A DNA stretch of 64,000 nt from CBDFKQ01 sp965248855 (GCA_965248855.1 CBDFKQ010000012.1:496001-560000); one strand, 5' to 3'. Counted from the stretch's first letter, positions 1-9,053 are shown. Notes: a model not told the origin generated them from the letters alone. Program-made: numbers and translations.

Positions 1-222
1 TTCATGATCGTTGAAAAACTTTTGTTTCATTAAATCGGCATCCCTTTGTTGTTCTTCAGGGGTTCTTCCGTTTGCGAAATCATATTTCTTTTCATCATTT
101 GGAAACGACTCATTCAATAATTGTTCTTGCTCCTTTGCTTCAGCAGTATCAACCCCGGTTAAAAACAATCCTGCAGTTAAAGGGCTTATTGACAATGCTT
201 TTAATAAATCTCTTCTGTCCAT
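1..222 (-). CDS. Gluconate 2-dehydrogenase subunit 3-like protein (partial)
   Basis: The gene starts with ATG at 222 and runs off the left edge, leaving 74 residues. The N-terminus reads MDRRDLLKALSISPLTAG, a twin-arginine-like export signal followed by a short hydrophobic stretch. A small Tat-signal protein directly downstream of a GMC flavoprotein is the usual arrangement of gluconate 2-dehydrogenase subunit 3 family proteins, which chaperone or co-export the large flavin subunit. It begins 58 bases after the stop of the GMC gene on the same strand, so the two are probably co-transcribed. The family call rests on the signal and the neighbour, because the diagnostic C-terminal part lies outside the window. 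Confidence 0.6.
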   Translation of the reverse strand, partial: MDRRDLLKALSISPLTAGLFLTGVDTAEAKEQEQLLNESFPNDEKKYDFANGRTPEEQQRDADLMKQKFFNDHE

Positions 223-280
223 GTTTTACTAAATAATTAATATTTACAAAACTTTTTAATAATTTAAACTTAAACTTAAT

Positions 281-2017
281 TTATAAATTTTTCTTCTTTT
301 TTTGATCGATAATAAAATCAGAGGCGCGCATCGATAAAGCTAAAATTGTCCAGGTAATATTTTTATCGGCTTGAGAAGTAAATGCAGCCCCATCAACAAC
401 AAATAAATTTTTAACATCGTGTGCCTGGTTATGACCGTTGAGAACTGATTTTTTAGGATCACTGCCCATTCTTGCTGTACCTGCTTCATGAATTATTAAA
501 CCCGGTGCTGCCAATCCATAATTTGTGTCCTGCCCCGGTTTATCCCCTAATGGAATTCCTCCCATATTTTTAATTATATCTTCAAATGTATCCTGCATGT
601 GTTTGGCCTGCTTAATTTCATAATCACTCCATTTATAGTTGAAGCGGAGTACAGGAATACCAAATTTATCTACCACTGTCGGATCAATTTCACAATAATC
701 GGTTTCTTTTGCAATTGCCTCGCCTCTGCCTGCCATACCAATATATGCACCATAAAAACGATGATAATCTTCTTTTAATGCTTTTCCATAACCTCCTCCC
801 TGATGTTGCGTACCATCAGGCATGGGTATTTTTCCGTTTAATCCTTCAATTCCCCATCCAAAACCATATGCCGGCATACCCATTCCACCCCAATACTCGA
901 TATGATAACCTCTGGGGAAGTCGAGTTTTTTATTATCCAACCACCATGGAGTATAAACATGCATCCCTCCTACTCCATCTTCATTGTATCTTTTCCTGTC
1001 CATTAAAGCGGGTACAAATCCCGAACGGCTTGCACCTGTTGAGTCATGTAAATATTTACCCACCACTCCGCTCGAATTTGCCAAACCGTTTGGAAATCTA
1101 CTTGATTTTGAATTCAATAATAATCGGGCGGTTTCGCATGTGCTTGCGGCTAAAATTACTATTTTAGCTTTTATTTGATGCTCTTCCAATGTATTTTTAT
1201 CAATAAAAGAAACGCCGCTTGCCAAGCCCTGTTCGTTGGTTAAAACTTCGCGAACCATTGCATTATTTAGCAAATAAACGTTTCCTGATTTTATGGCAGG
1301 TTTGCATAAAACGGAAGATGCCGAAAAATCTGCATACACCTGGCAACCTCTATTACACTGGCTACAGTTAAAACATACTCCCCTTTCTTCATTTATTTGC
1401 TTTGTTAAAATAGAAAGCCTTGAAGGAATTACGGGAACATTTAAATTTTTTGCAGCTTTTTTAAACATTAATTCATGTAAACGCGGCTTTGGCGGGGGTA
1501 AAAAATGTCCGTCAGGTTCATTATAAATACCTTCCTTCGAACCAAATACACCAATTAACTTATCTACCTTATCATAATAAGGGCTAACATCATTATATGA
1601 AATAGGCCAATTATCACCCAGGCCATCAATATCTTTTCTTTTAAAATCATTAGGCCCGAAGCGAAGCGATATTCGACCCCAATGGTTAGTGCGGCCACCC
1701 AACATTCTGGATCTAAACCATTCAAATTGAGTTCCGGCAACAGTTGTATAAGGTTCACCATCTATTTTCCATCCACCCCACGCTGCATCAAAATCTCCAA
1801 AAGACCGTGTTGTGCCTGCTCCGCGACGAGGTGATTCGTAAGGCCATTTTAATTGCGTAATATATTTTGGATTCTGAGGGTCGTAATAAGGCCCTGCCTC
1901 AAGTAAAACAACTTTTGCACCTGCTTTCGCTAACTGATGAGCTGCCATTCCACCACCTGCGCCCGAACCGACTATGCAAATATCATATTCTATTGCATTT
2001 TCTTTAATTTGAAACAT
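281..2017 (-). CDS. GMC family oxidoreductase (gluconate/sugar dehydrogenase large-subunit-like)
   Basis: This 578-residue flavoprotein has the FAD-binding GSGAGGG loop at residues 17-23 and, near the C-terminus, the GMC catalytic pair: His510 in HEAGTARMG and Asn553 in NITWTI. It should oxidise an alcohol or sugar hydroxyl group, passing electrons to a membrane acceptor. Four cysteines (215, 218, 221, 225) sit as C-x2-C-x2-C-x3-C, a spacing typical of iron-sulfur ligands; dehydrogenases of this branch are known to carry an Fe-S cluster, although the exact spacing here is my reading. It has no signal peptide of its own and probably rides out with the Tat-signal partner encoded just downstream. 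The substrate cannot be told from sequence. Confidence 0.85.
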   Translation of the reverse strand: MFQIKENAIEYDICIVGSGAGGGMAAHQLAKAGAKVVLLEAGPYYDPQNPKYITQLKWPYESPRRGAGTTRSFGDFDAAWGGWKIDGEPYTTVAGTQFEWFRSRMLGGRTNHWGRISLRFGPNDFKRKDIDGLGDNWPISYNDVSPYYDKVDKLIGVFGSKEGIYNEPDGHFLPPPKPRLHELMFKKAAKNLNVPVIPSRLSILTKQINEERGVCFNCSQCNRGCQVYADFSASSVLCKPAIKSGNVYLLNNAMVREVLTNEQGLASGVSFIDKNTLEEHQIKAKIVILAASTCETARLLLNSKSSRFPNGLANSSGVVGKYLHDSTGASRSGFVPALMDRKRYNEDGVGGMHVYTPWWLDNKKLDFPRGYHIEYWGGMGMPAYGFGWGIEGLNGKIPMPDGTQHQGGGYGKALKEDYHRFYGAYIGMAGRGEAIAKETDYCEIDPTVVDKFGIPVLRFNYKWSDYEIKQAKHMQDTFEDIIKNMGGIPLGDKPGQDTNYGLAAPGLIIHEAGTARMGSDPKKSVLNGHNQAHDVKNLFVVDGAAFTSQADKNITWTILALSMRASDFIIDQKKKKNL

Positions 2018-2098
2018 ATTGAAAAAACTTTAAAACTATTAATTGGAAATAGTAAACATACAAATTGTTATTTAAATGTTACAATTGAATTAAAAAAT

Positions 2099-2725
2099 TT
2101 ATTTTTTAATCTCTTCAATCTTATGCGATATTTTTTGTTTAAGAACCACTTTTTTCGAAGAAATTTTTTCTAATAAAGGTTTTAATATTTTCTCGGCATT
2201 AGAGTTAGTTCCGTTTAAAATCCCCATTTCCAAGGCTGAATTTTTTATCTGTTTTTCGGCTGCTTTATAGGCTTCATCAACCATTTTACCCTGTTCTAAA
2301 AAATAACCATTACTCACATCATAAACTTTAGATTTTTCGTGATTGATTTTGTATTCACAAAGTTCGGGATCCGGTAAGTAAATAATTAAAGTATCGCTTT
2401 TAACAGTAATATCACTTTTAGAAATTTTTGTCAGATCAATACATCCCGTAGCTTCACCCATCACAATTAATACAGCTTTGGCATTAGGTAAAAATTTATT
2501 GATTACATGATACTCGGTAGCTTCTTTCTCGTACTCCACAATATCTTTAAAATTATATTTTATTAATTCCAATTTTCCTAAAGAGACAATCTCTTTTAAA
2601 ATTGTAGTCTGGTTTATTACAGGTTCTGAAATTGTTTCGTTTTTTAGCACATTTTTCCAGACATATAATAACAAAACGCCCAGTAAACCGAATAGCAAGG
2701 CCCTTAATAATAACTTTATGTTCAT
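2099..2725 (-). CDS. DUF4230 domain-containing membrane-anchored protein
   Basis: A 208-residue protein with one N-terminal membrane segment (about residues 7-24) followed by a soluble domain. The segment GKLELIKYNFKDIVEYEK and the later DTLIIYLPDPEL resemble DUF4230 proteins, which are widespread in Bacteroidota and Firmicutes and have no assigned function. The C-terminal 60 residues are lysine-rich and helical. It is divergent from murI and lies upstream of, and in the same direction as, the GMC gene, 81 bases apart, so a shared transcript is possible but not shown. Family assignment is from memory of the motif, not a search. Confidence 0.65.
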   Translation of the reverse strand: MNIKLLLRALLFGLLGVLLLYVWKNVLKNETISEPVINQTTILKEIVSLGKLELIKYNFKDIVEYEKEATEYHVINKFLPNAKAVLIVMGEATGCIDLTKISKSDITVKSDTLIIYLPDPELCEYKINHEKSKVYDVSNGYFLEQGKMVDEAYKAAEKQIKNSALEMGILNGTNSNAEKILKPLLEKISSKKVVLKQKISHKIEEIKK

Positions 2726-2815
2726 AATTTTTTAATTTAAATTTCGGGTAAGTATGACAGGTTATGGAAATTTAATTCCGTGTAATTTTCACCAATAATT
2801 ACAAATAAAATCAAT

Positions 2816-2823
2816 TAATTTTG
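2816..2823 (+). promoter_or_regulatory. Possible Bacteroidetes -7 box upstream of murI
   Basis: The octamer TAATTTTG matches the Bacteroidetes -7 consensus TAnnTTTG exactly and ends 16 bases before the murI start codon. No clear TTG -33 element is visible 19-21 bases upstream, so support is weak. Confidence 0.3.
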
Positions 2824-2839
2824 TCCGTAAATTATTTAT

Positions 2840-3583
2840 ATGAAAATTGGATTTTTTGATTCGGGGATAGGAGGTTTAACAGTATTAAATGAAGCATTAA
2901 AAATATTACCCAATGAGAGCTATGTTTATTATGCGGATTCCGATAATGTTCCTTATGGCAATAAAAGCAAAGACGAAATAAAAAAATACGTATTTGAAGC
3001 GGTAGACTTTCTGGCAGCGAAAAAATTAAAAGCTCTTGTTATTGCATGCAATACTGCTACAAGTGTAGCTATTGAAGATTTAAGAAAGTCTTTCCAATTT
3101 CCAATAATAGGTATGGAACCCGCCGTGAAACCTGCTATAAATTTAAATAATCATAAACGAATATTGGTTTTTGCAACAGAACTCACCCTAAAAGAATCTA
3201 AATTTAATAATTTGGTTAATCAATTAGATAAGGGCCAGCAAGTTGATTTTATACCTCTTCAGGAACTCGTTACTTACGCTGAGAATTTTATTTTTGATAA
3301 AAAAATCATAAAAAAATATTTAAAAGAAAAATTGGCAAATGTTGATTTGGATGAATATGGTACAATTGTGTTGGGTTGCACACATTTCCCGTATTTCAAA
3401 AATGATATTCGTGAGCTTGTGCCCGCAGGTATTCAAATAATAGATGGGAACAAAGGCACCGTAAATCATTTAAAGAATATTTTAGGGGGAAATATCAATG
3501 AGGCAGATGGCGGTATTGAATTTTATCAATCAGGCAGACACGCAGAGAAAGCAAAATTTGTAAGGTATTTCGACAAATTTTAA
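2840..3583 (+). CDS. murI: Glutamate racemase
   Basis: Glutamate racemase interconverts L- and D-glutamate in the cytoplasm to supply D-Glu for peptidoglycan. The 247-residue protein opens with GFFDSGIGGLTV, carries the two catalytic cysteines at Cys70 (VIACNTATS) and Cys180 (VLGCTHFPYF), and shows the PYG substrate loop at residues 38-40. The two-base catalysis by a Cys pair is established for this family. Length is slightly short of the usual 260-280. It stands alone, divergent from the DUF4230 gene, and is followed by a weak hairpin with a T-run. Confidence 0.96.
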   Translation: MKIGFFDSGIGGLTVLNEALKILPNESYVYYADSDNVPYGNKSKDEIKKYVFEAVDFLAAKKLKALVIACNTATSVAIEDLRKSFQFPIIGMEPAVKPAINLNNHKRILVFATELTLKESKFNNLVNQLDKGQQVDFIPLQELVTYAENFIFDKKIIKKYLKEKLANVDLDEYGTIVLGCTHFPYFKNDIRELVPAGIQIIDGNKGTVNHLKNILGGNINEADGGIEFYQSGRHAEKAKFVRYFDKF

Positions 3584-3593
3584 GGAAATAGAA

Positions 3594-3627
3594 CTCTCTT
3601 AAAATAATAATTAAAGAGGCTTTTTTT
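3594..3627 (+). terminator. Weak putative terminator after murI
   Basis: A short CTCTT/AAGAG stem is followed by GGC and seven T residues, placed a few bases after the murI stop. The stem is only 5 bp, so this is a tentative call. Confidence 0.35.
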
Positions 3628-3763
3628 ATATGACGTTCCTATCAATAAATCAAGACTAATTATAGGCAATTTACGCATAAACTTTATTGCGTTCGACTAA
3701 TTTTCCGATAATATCCCTTAAGGCATACTTTTTTAAAAGCTTAGCAAAAATAAACACTTGCTT

Positions 3764-4126
3764 ATGCGATTCTTACCAACCCGTATTCATGGAATAATAG
3801 ATTACATCACGGGTACTTTTCTAATTTTTGTTCCGGCAATATTTGGCTTGCCTTATAATAAAATTGAGGGCTTAATAATAGTCATACTTGGTATAGCAGC
3901 TATTGTTTACAGTTTTTTTACCGATTATGAATTGGGAGTAAAAAAAATTATTTCAATGCCTGTGCATTTGAATCTGGATTTTTTATCCGGAATTATTCTT
4001 GCCTCTTCTCCATGGATATTCGGATTTTACGGGCAGGCTTATTTACCACATGTTTTATTGGGGGTTTTTGAAATGCTCGCTTCTTTAATTACAAAAAAAA
4101 CTACATCGGCTATTTTTAAAAAATAA
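3764..4126 (+). CDS. SPW repeat integral membrane protein
   Basis: A 120-residue protein with four predicted membrane segments. The motif SPWIFGF near residue 85 is the signature of the SPW repeat family; the N-terminal half has a related helix pair (IDYITGTFLIFVPAIFGL). Function of the family is unknown. I place the start at ATG 3764 (MRFLPTRIHG) rather than a TTG two codons earlier, because ATG is the normal choice and no signal favours the TTG. It lies 32 bases upstream of the metallo-hydrolase gene, which itself ends in a membrane-helix-like tail, so the two may form an operon. Confidence 0.8.
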   Translation: MRFLPTRIHGIIDYITGTFLIFVPAIFGLPYNKIEGLIIVILGIAAIVYSFFTDYELGVKKIISMPVHLNLDFLSGIILASSPWIFGFYGQAYLPHVLLGVFEMLASLITKKTTSAIFKK

Positions 4127-4158
4127 ATCAAACCTTTTTCAATTTATATATAAAAATT

Positions 4159-5112
4159 ATGAACAAAAATTCAGAATTAACACTTCCGCCTAATTGGAAA
4201 AAGATCAAACCGGTTGCTCCGGGTGTGGTGGATGTACCGCTTATTATTGTTAATGCTTATTTGGTCGGCACAAGCAGCTCTTGGGTTTTAATTGATGCGG
4301 GTTTACCTTTTAGTGCAAAAGCAATAAAAAGAGCTGCTGAAACTTGCTTTGGGGAAAATGCAAAACCAAAGGCCATTATACTTACTCATGGCCATTTTGA
4401 TCATGTAGGCGCCTTAAAGGATTTAATAAAAGATTGGAATGTACCTGTTTATGCTCATAAATTAGAATTACCGTATTTAAACGGCAGTTCAAGCTACCCT
4501 CCGGTTGATGCAACTGTGGGAGGAGGTGGAATGACGCAGTTGTCAAGAATATTTCCAACAAAACCATTAAAATTAGGCAGGAGATTAAGAGCATTACCGG
4601 AAACCGGTGAACTTAAAGAAATGCCGGGTTGGACTATTATTCACACTCCCGGGCATTCGCCGGGGCATGTTTCTTTTTTTAGAGAGCAGGATAAAGTTTT
4701 GATTGCCGGAGATGCATTTGTAACTACCAAACAGGAATCTTTAATTTCGTCCATTAAACGTCCGATGGAAATTAACAGGCCGCCTGCTTATTTTACACAG
4801 GATTGGAATGCAGCAGAAAGTTCAGTTAAAAAGTTAGCGGATTTAAACCCACTTATTGTTGCAACCGGACATGGATTGCCTATGAGCGGCCCTGCAATGT
4901 TAGAAGATCTTAAAAAATTATCAGATAACTTTAAAAATACAATACCGAAAAAAGGAAGGTATGTTAAAGAAGCTGCAAGATTTGATGAGAATGGTGTAAC
5001 TTATATTCCTAAAGCAGTGCCCGACAGGTTACCAACCTTGATAGGTTTGTTCAGCGCCGGCATTATAACGGGGATAACTGCTTATAAAATTTTAAAAAAG
5101 AGAAATCCATAA
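4159..5112 (+). CDS. MBL-fold metallo-hydrolase
   Basis: A 317-residue metallo-beta-lactamase-fold protein. The zinc motif HxHxDH is HGHFDH (His77, His79, Asp81, His82), followed by HTPGHSPGHVSF, an AGDAF aspartate and the late ATGHGLPM histidine, so both metal sites look complete. Such enzymes hydrolyse thioesters, lactones or related esters; the substrate is not predictable. The C-terminus (LIGLFSAGIITGITAYKIL) is hydrophobic and could anchor the protein in the membrane, which would fit its SPW membrane-protein neighbour. No signal peptide is visible. Confidence 0.88.
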   Translation: MNKNSELTLPPNWKKIKPVAPGVVDVPLIIVNAYLVGTSSSWVLIDAGLPFSAKAIKRAAETCFGENAKPKAIILTHGHFDHVGALKDLIKDWNVPVYAHKLELPYLNGSSSYPPVDATVGGGGMTQLSRIFPTKPLKLGRRLRALPETGELKEMPGWTIIHTPGHSPGHVSFFREQDKVLIAGDAFVTTKQESLISSIKRPMEINRPPAYFTQDWNAAESSVKKLADLNPLIVATGHGLPMSGPAMLEDLKKLSDNFKNTIPKKGRYVKEAARFDENGVTYIPKAVPDRLPTLIGLFSAGIITGITAYKILKKRNP

Positions 5113-5173
5113 ATATTTCAAAAAAAAACAAAGCATATCTCTTAAATCATTTATTCGTTTATAGGAAATTATA

Positions 5174-5221
5174 AATAGAAACTAATAACTGAGGAAGCAA
5201 TTGCAGGCATTAGTTTCTATT
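5174..5221. terminator. Convergent hairpin between metallo-hydrolase and GAF/PAS genes
   Basis: Perfect 13-bp arms AATAGAAACTAAT and ATTAGTTTCTATT are separated by 22 bases. The right arm overlaps the stop codon of the minus-strand gene. T-rich sequence follows on the plus strand, so it may end transcription from both sides. Confidence 0.55.
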
Positions 5222-6796
5222 ATTTTTACAATCTTCTAATTCTTTTATCAATATCTCTTTCTCTGCACGGCATTCATTTTTAAGCAACTCAGCTTCCATA
5301 ACAGCCTTTTTAAAAGGTGTTATATCGCGGGAAATACCAAAAGTACCGACCGTTTTCCCAAAACTATCTCTTAAAGGAAATTTTTTAGTTGATATGTAAC
5401 TAATTGATCCATCAATTAATGTGTCTTTTTCTTCAATCTCAACCGGAATACCGGTTTGAATTATTTCTTGTTCTGCTTCATACTTTGGCTGAGCTTCCTC
5501 GTCTGAAACAAAATCAAAATCACTTTTTCCAATTAATTCATTTACGTCATTTATTTTTGCTATTCTTAAAAAAGACGTGCTGACACGTAAAAACCTACTT
5601 TTCTCATCTTTAAAGTAAATGGTATCATCGGCACTTTCGAGGAGTGATTCGAGCAATGCCGAAGTTTGGTAAAGTTCAAACTGCACTCTTTCCATTTCCT
5701 TATTCCGCCTGCTTAAGTCTTCCTGAATTGCTTCTAATTCTTCCATATTTTGCCTGGCTTCCTCTTCTTGAGCCTGTAACTCTATAGATCTCTGTTGCGC
5801 TTCTTCTAATAGAATCCCCATCTTACTTCCGCTTCTGGCGTTTAATATGGCTGAAGCGAAAAAAGCACCGGCCTTTTCAATAAACTCTATTTCATATCCT
5901 TCCAGAGCCTTAAAGCTTGCAAATTCTAACATTCCTTCAGTGAGCCCATTGTATTGCATTGGCATAACAGCTATAAATGCCGGTGAACTATCACCCAAGC
6001 CTGAAGTAATGGTTGTATATCCTTCAGGAACTTCATAAAGTAAAGTTGACTCACCTTCTAAAAAGGCCTGACCTACCAAACCCTCACCTATTTTTATTCT
6101 TTTTTCTGCAAATTTTATTCGATCAAATGCATAACATGCCATCAGTTCTAAAAAATTTTCTCCATCATTATTTAAAACAAAAACACTGCCCTGCTGTACA
6201 TTAAGATATTTGACAAGGAAGCGAACTGCCAGTTCATACATTTTTTTTGAATCATCCTGATTGTTTCTAACTAAAATAGAAAATTGTGTTAAACCTTCAT
6301 TTAACCAAAAACGCCTCTCATCTTCAATTTTTTTGGTTTTAAGCCATTGCTCCAACTTTGACAGTTCTCCGGCAAGGTTATCGGTATTTAATAATATATT
6401 TTTATCATTCATTCCCTCCCACTCGGCTTCATGTTTGCCGGATGATAATTGCCTGACGAAAGCCGTTATTTTTTGAAGGTTACCAAGAAAAATATTCTTT
6501 ATTTCTTCTAATTTTATTGTCGATTGGTCCTCGCCCGAATCAAATAAATATTTTCCGTTGTTAACTTTGAGAAAATCGATTAATTCATGTGACGTTGCTT
6601 TTGATTTTTTAATATTTTTAAATGTTACTGTCAAAAGAACAAGAATGAGAAGGATCTGAAACGATTGCAACACGATAGATATTCGGGTAGAAGGAATACC
6701 GAAAACATGAGTTAAAAAAAATATACTTAAAATTACTAAAAGCAATAAAGAAACCAGCAGAATTGTAATTAAATACTCTCCAATTTTATTTTTCAT
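5210..6796 (-). CDS. Membrane GAF-PAS sensor protein without output domain
   Basis: This 528-residue protein has two membrane helices at about residues 8-30 and 38-58, a cytoplasmic linker, a GAF domain (roughly 185-325, with GSVFVLNNDGENFLELMACY and KIGEGLVGQAFLEGE), a glutamate/glutamine-rich coiled coil (about 330-390), and a PAS domain (about 385-505) ending in GTFGISRDITPFKKA. There is no histidine kinase, GGDEF, phosphatase or HTH domain after the PAS, only a 20-residue helical tail. It presumably senses a small ligand or redox state and signals through a partner. The stop codon overlaps the convergent hairpin. Confidence 0.8.
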   Translation of the reverse strand: MKNKIGEYLITILLVSLLLLVILSIFFLTHVFGIPSTRISIVLQSFQILLILVLLTVTFKNIKKSKATSHELIDFLKVNNGKYLFDSGEDQSTIKLEEIKNIFLGNLQKITAFVRQLSSGKHEAEWEGMNDKNILLNTDNLAGELSKLEQWLKTKKIEDERRFWLNEGLTQFSILVRNNQDDSKKMYELAVRFLVKYLNVQQGSVFVLNNDGENFLELMACYAFDRIKFAEKRIKIGEGLVGQAFLEGESTLLYEVPEGYTTITSGLGDSSPAFIAVMPMQYNGLTEGMLEFASFKALEGYEIEFIEKAGAFFASAILNARSGSKMGILLEEAQQRSIELQAQEEEARQNMEELEAIQEDLSRRNKEMERVQFELYQTSALLESLLESADDTIYFKDEKSRFLRVSTSFLRIAKINDVNELIGKSDFDFVSDEEAQPKYEAEQEIIQTGIPVEIEEKDTLIDGSISYISTKKFPLRDSFGKTVGTFGISRDITPFKKAVMEAELLKNECRAEKEILIKELEDCKNNRN

Positions 6797-6831
6797 ATAT
6801 AATATTTTAATATTATCGGGAAAATAATAAT

Positions 6832-6869
6832 AATATTAAGATATAAATAATTATCTATATCTTAATATT
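6832..6869. repeat. Perfect AT-only inverted repeat
   Basis: Arms AATATTAAGATATA (6832-6845) and TATATCTTAATATT (6856-6869) match perfectly around a 10-base spacer. It lies between the start of the GAF/PAS gene and the stop of the upstream flavoprotein gene. It could be an operator, an mRNA-end hairpin, or both; there is no clear T-run. Confidence 0.55.
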
Positions 6870-6917
6870 TAAAGAATAAGTATTTTAATTTTAAAAATAG
6901 AAATGTATTGCCTTTTT

Positions 6918-8171
6918 TTAAGCAAGGCTTTTTAAACCATATTCTTTACTCAAAGTTATTACCCTGGCCAATTTTGCCAAGGCTGTTTGATGATTTTTAA
7001 CATATGGGTTAGATAAATCCCATACATAGCCGGCCAAAACCGAGCAAATCATATTTTTAATTTCGAGGTTTTGTTCATCAGAAAAGAAAATTGTATCAAG
7101 CGTGCCTTCATACCAAGCCATCACATAAGAGCGAAAAACATTTACTCCCTGCATTACCGGCTCCATATAATCTTTTTCCCAATCTACTTTTTCACCTTTT
7201 AATGTTTTAATAACTAAATGTGCTGCATTTTGGCTCGAAACAGTTGCAAGTGTAACTCCGGAAGAAAATATCGGATCTAAAAATTCTGTTACGTTACCGG
7301 TTAAAACAAATCCTTCGCCATAAAATTTATCGGTTGTTGATGACCATGATTCCAGTATTTTTGGATCAAAAACAAATTCAACATCTTTAAATCTTTCACT
7401 CAGATAAGGTTCTGATGCAATTAAAGTCCTTAATTGTTGTTCATCATTACCTTCAATTTGTTTAAAAAATTCGGAGTCACCAACAAAACCCATAGAAGTG
7501 ATACCATTTGAAAATGGAATTACCCATACCCAAACTCCTTTTTTATGTACTACCACCGTTATTCTGTTCGGCTCATCTACCGTTGATCTTTTTGTATCAA
7601 CTGTGTGCGCAAACAATGCTTTGCGAGGTGCCAGGTTAGATGGCCTGTCGAGGTTAAATAAACGAGGAATAACTCTGCCATATCCACTTCCATCAATAAT
7701 AAACTTTGCTTCAATTTGCGATTTATTCCCATTAATATCTTCAACTGTAGTAACAGAATCAGTTCCTGTAAATACAATATCGGTTACTGTGGTTTGATAA
7801 TGAACGGGAACTCCCATTTTTTCAACTGTATCTGCAAGTGTTTTATCAAATTCACCACGGGGCACTTGCCAAGTCCAATTCCAACCTTTTGTATATTGAT
7901 CTTCAAATAAATAATCACAAACTTTTCCGTCCTTAACAAACTTGGCACCGAATTTTTTTTGAAATCCTTTTTCTTTAATGGCTTCTACAAAACCTGCTTC
8001 GGTTAATGCTTCCATACATCGAGGCAACAAACTTTCACCTATTACAAATCTTGGAAATTGCAATTTTTCTACAATTTTTACTTTAAAGCCCGCTTTATTT
8101 ACAATAGAGGCCGCAACAGTACCTGAAGGACCCGCGCCTATTACCAATACGTCAACTTTTTCTACATTCAT
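6918..8171 (-). CDS. FAD-dependent oxidoreductase, geranylgeranyl reductase/halogenase-like
   Basis: A 417-residue flavoprotein with the dinucleotide-binding GAGPSG at residues 12-17, the family segment PRFVIGESLLP at about 40-50, and a second FAD contact in TGNVTEFLDPIFSSGVTLA. This pattern is shared by geranylgeranyl-reductase-type and tryptophan-halogenase-type monooxygenases. The second halogenase signature (WxWxIP) appears as VWVWVIPFSNG, which fits that superfamily, but the catalytic lysine of true halogenases cannot be assigned with confidence. Bacteroidota use such enzymes in pigment and polyketide tailoring; a type III polyketide synthase lies 34 kb away, so no operon link exists. 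Substrate unknown. Confidence 0.75.
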   Translation of the reverse strand: MNVEKVDVLVIGAGPSGTVAASIVNKAGFKVKIVEKLQFPRFVIGESLLPRCMEALTEAGFVEAIKEKGFQKKFGAKFVKDGKVCDYLFEDQYTKGWNWTWQVPRGEFDKTLADTVEKMGVPVHYQTTVTDIVFTGTDSVTTVEDINGNKSQIEAKFIIDGSGYGRVIPRLFNLDRPSNLAPRKALFAHTVDTKRSTVDEPNRITVVVHKKGVWVWVIPFSNGITSMGFVGDSEFFKQIEGNDEQQLRTLIASEPYLSERFKDVEFVFDPKILESWSSTTDKFYGEGFVLTGNVTEFLDPIFSSGVTLATVSSQNAAHLVIKTLKGEKVDWEKDYMEPVMQGVNVFRSYVMAWYEGTLDTIFFSDEQNLEIKNMICSVLAGYVWDLSNPYVKNHQTALAKLARVITLSKEYGLKSLA

Positions 8172-8405
8172 CAGATAATAAAAATTAATATGAAGATTTT
8201 TTCAATTTTGCATAGCAGAATGGAAAGCGAATATAATATAAAGTATAAAATAAAAATGAAAATTATTAGGGTTTAAATTTAAATGCTTTTTTAAAATATT
8301 GAAAAACAGATATCTATATATTCATAATTGTAAGGTTTATTGATTGAAATTGACGAAATTTGATTAAAGAAATGGTAAAATTTTAAACTTTAAATTTATA
8401 AAAAT

Positions 8406-8945
8406 ATGCTGCCTAAACTCACTGATAAAGCTGATTTTCAAATAGTATTGACCAAATTAATTTATAAACAAAAACAGTATTTATACCAAATTGCAAAGCT
8501 TGAATACAGGATTTTTATTTCTCTATTTAAACTTAACGAAGTGAATGAAAAAATAATAAAAGAAGAGGCCAACATGCTTTCAATTAAAAACGCTTTAATT
8601 GTGGTTGGAGAAGGAGAAGTGAGAGAAAAATTGAAAACATGGGAAATAAAAGCAGAATACAAACTTTTCCGATTACATCTCAGAAAAAGCAAAATAAACA
8701 TTGCTAAAATTGTATTAAATCAGTCTAAATTATTGGAAATCAGCAAAGCACTTAAGGTTGTAGAAAATACGATTAATGAAATAGAAAATCAAGAAAAATT
8801 AATAACTAACGAAATATTCAAAACAAGCGAAAATTCGCACATAAAACCAATAATTTCATTATCTGAGAATATGAAAGGGACTCGGGAACCTGATAAGAAA
8901 TATTATAAAAGTTTTAATGACCTAAAAGTTAAAATGGCTTCATAA
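8406..8945 (+). CDS. Unrecognised coiled-coil protein
   Basis: I do not recognise this 179-residue protein. It is rich in Lys, Glu, Ile and Leu, with long helical heptad-like stretches (about residues 15-130) and no signal peptide, membrane helix, cysteine or known motif. The last 40 residues are polar and probably disordered. It stands alone, divergent from the flavoprotein gene and convergent with the porin-like gene, with a hairpin terminator after it. The ORF has an ATG start preceded by an AT-rich leader. It is probably a real gene because the frame is long and no competing frame is better. Confidence 0.55.
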   Translation: MLPKLTDKADFQIVLTKLIYKQKQYLYQIAKLEYRIFISLFKLNEVNEKIIKEEANMLSIKNALIVVGEGEVREKLKTWEIKAEYKLFRLHLRKSKINIAKIVLNQSKLLEISKALKVVENTINEIENQEKLITNEIFKTSENSHIKPIISLSENMKGTREPDKKYYKSFNDLKVKMAS

Positions 8946-9053
8946 ATAATACTTTACCCGGAGGATAAATCAAAGATCGTAGAAATCATTTTATAAAATG
9001 GTATTTGTATTAACATTAGGCTTTTTCGGCATAAGAGCCCGAGCGGAAATATA

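Noticed and set aside
709..1167. A 152-codon open frame opposite the GMC gene
   Set aside because: It lies wholly antisense to a strongly supported gene and its translation has no motif or signal peptide.
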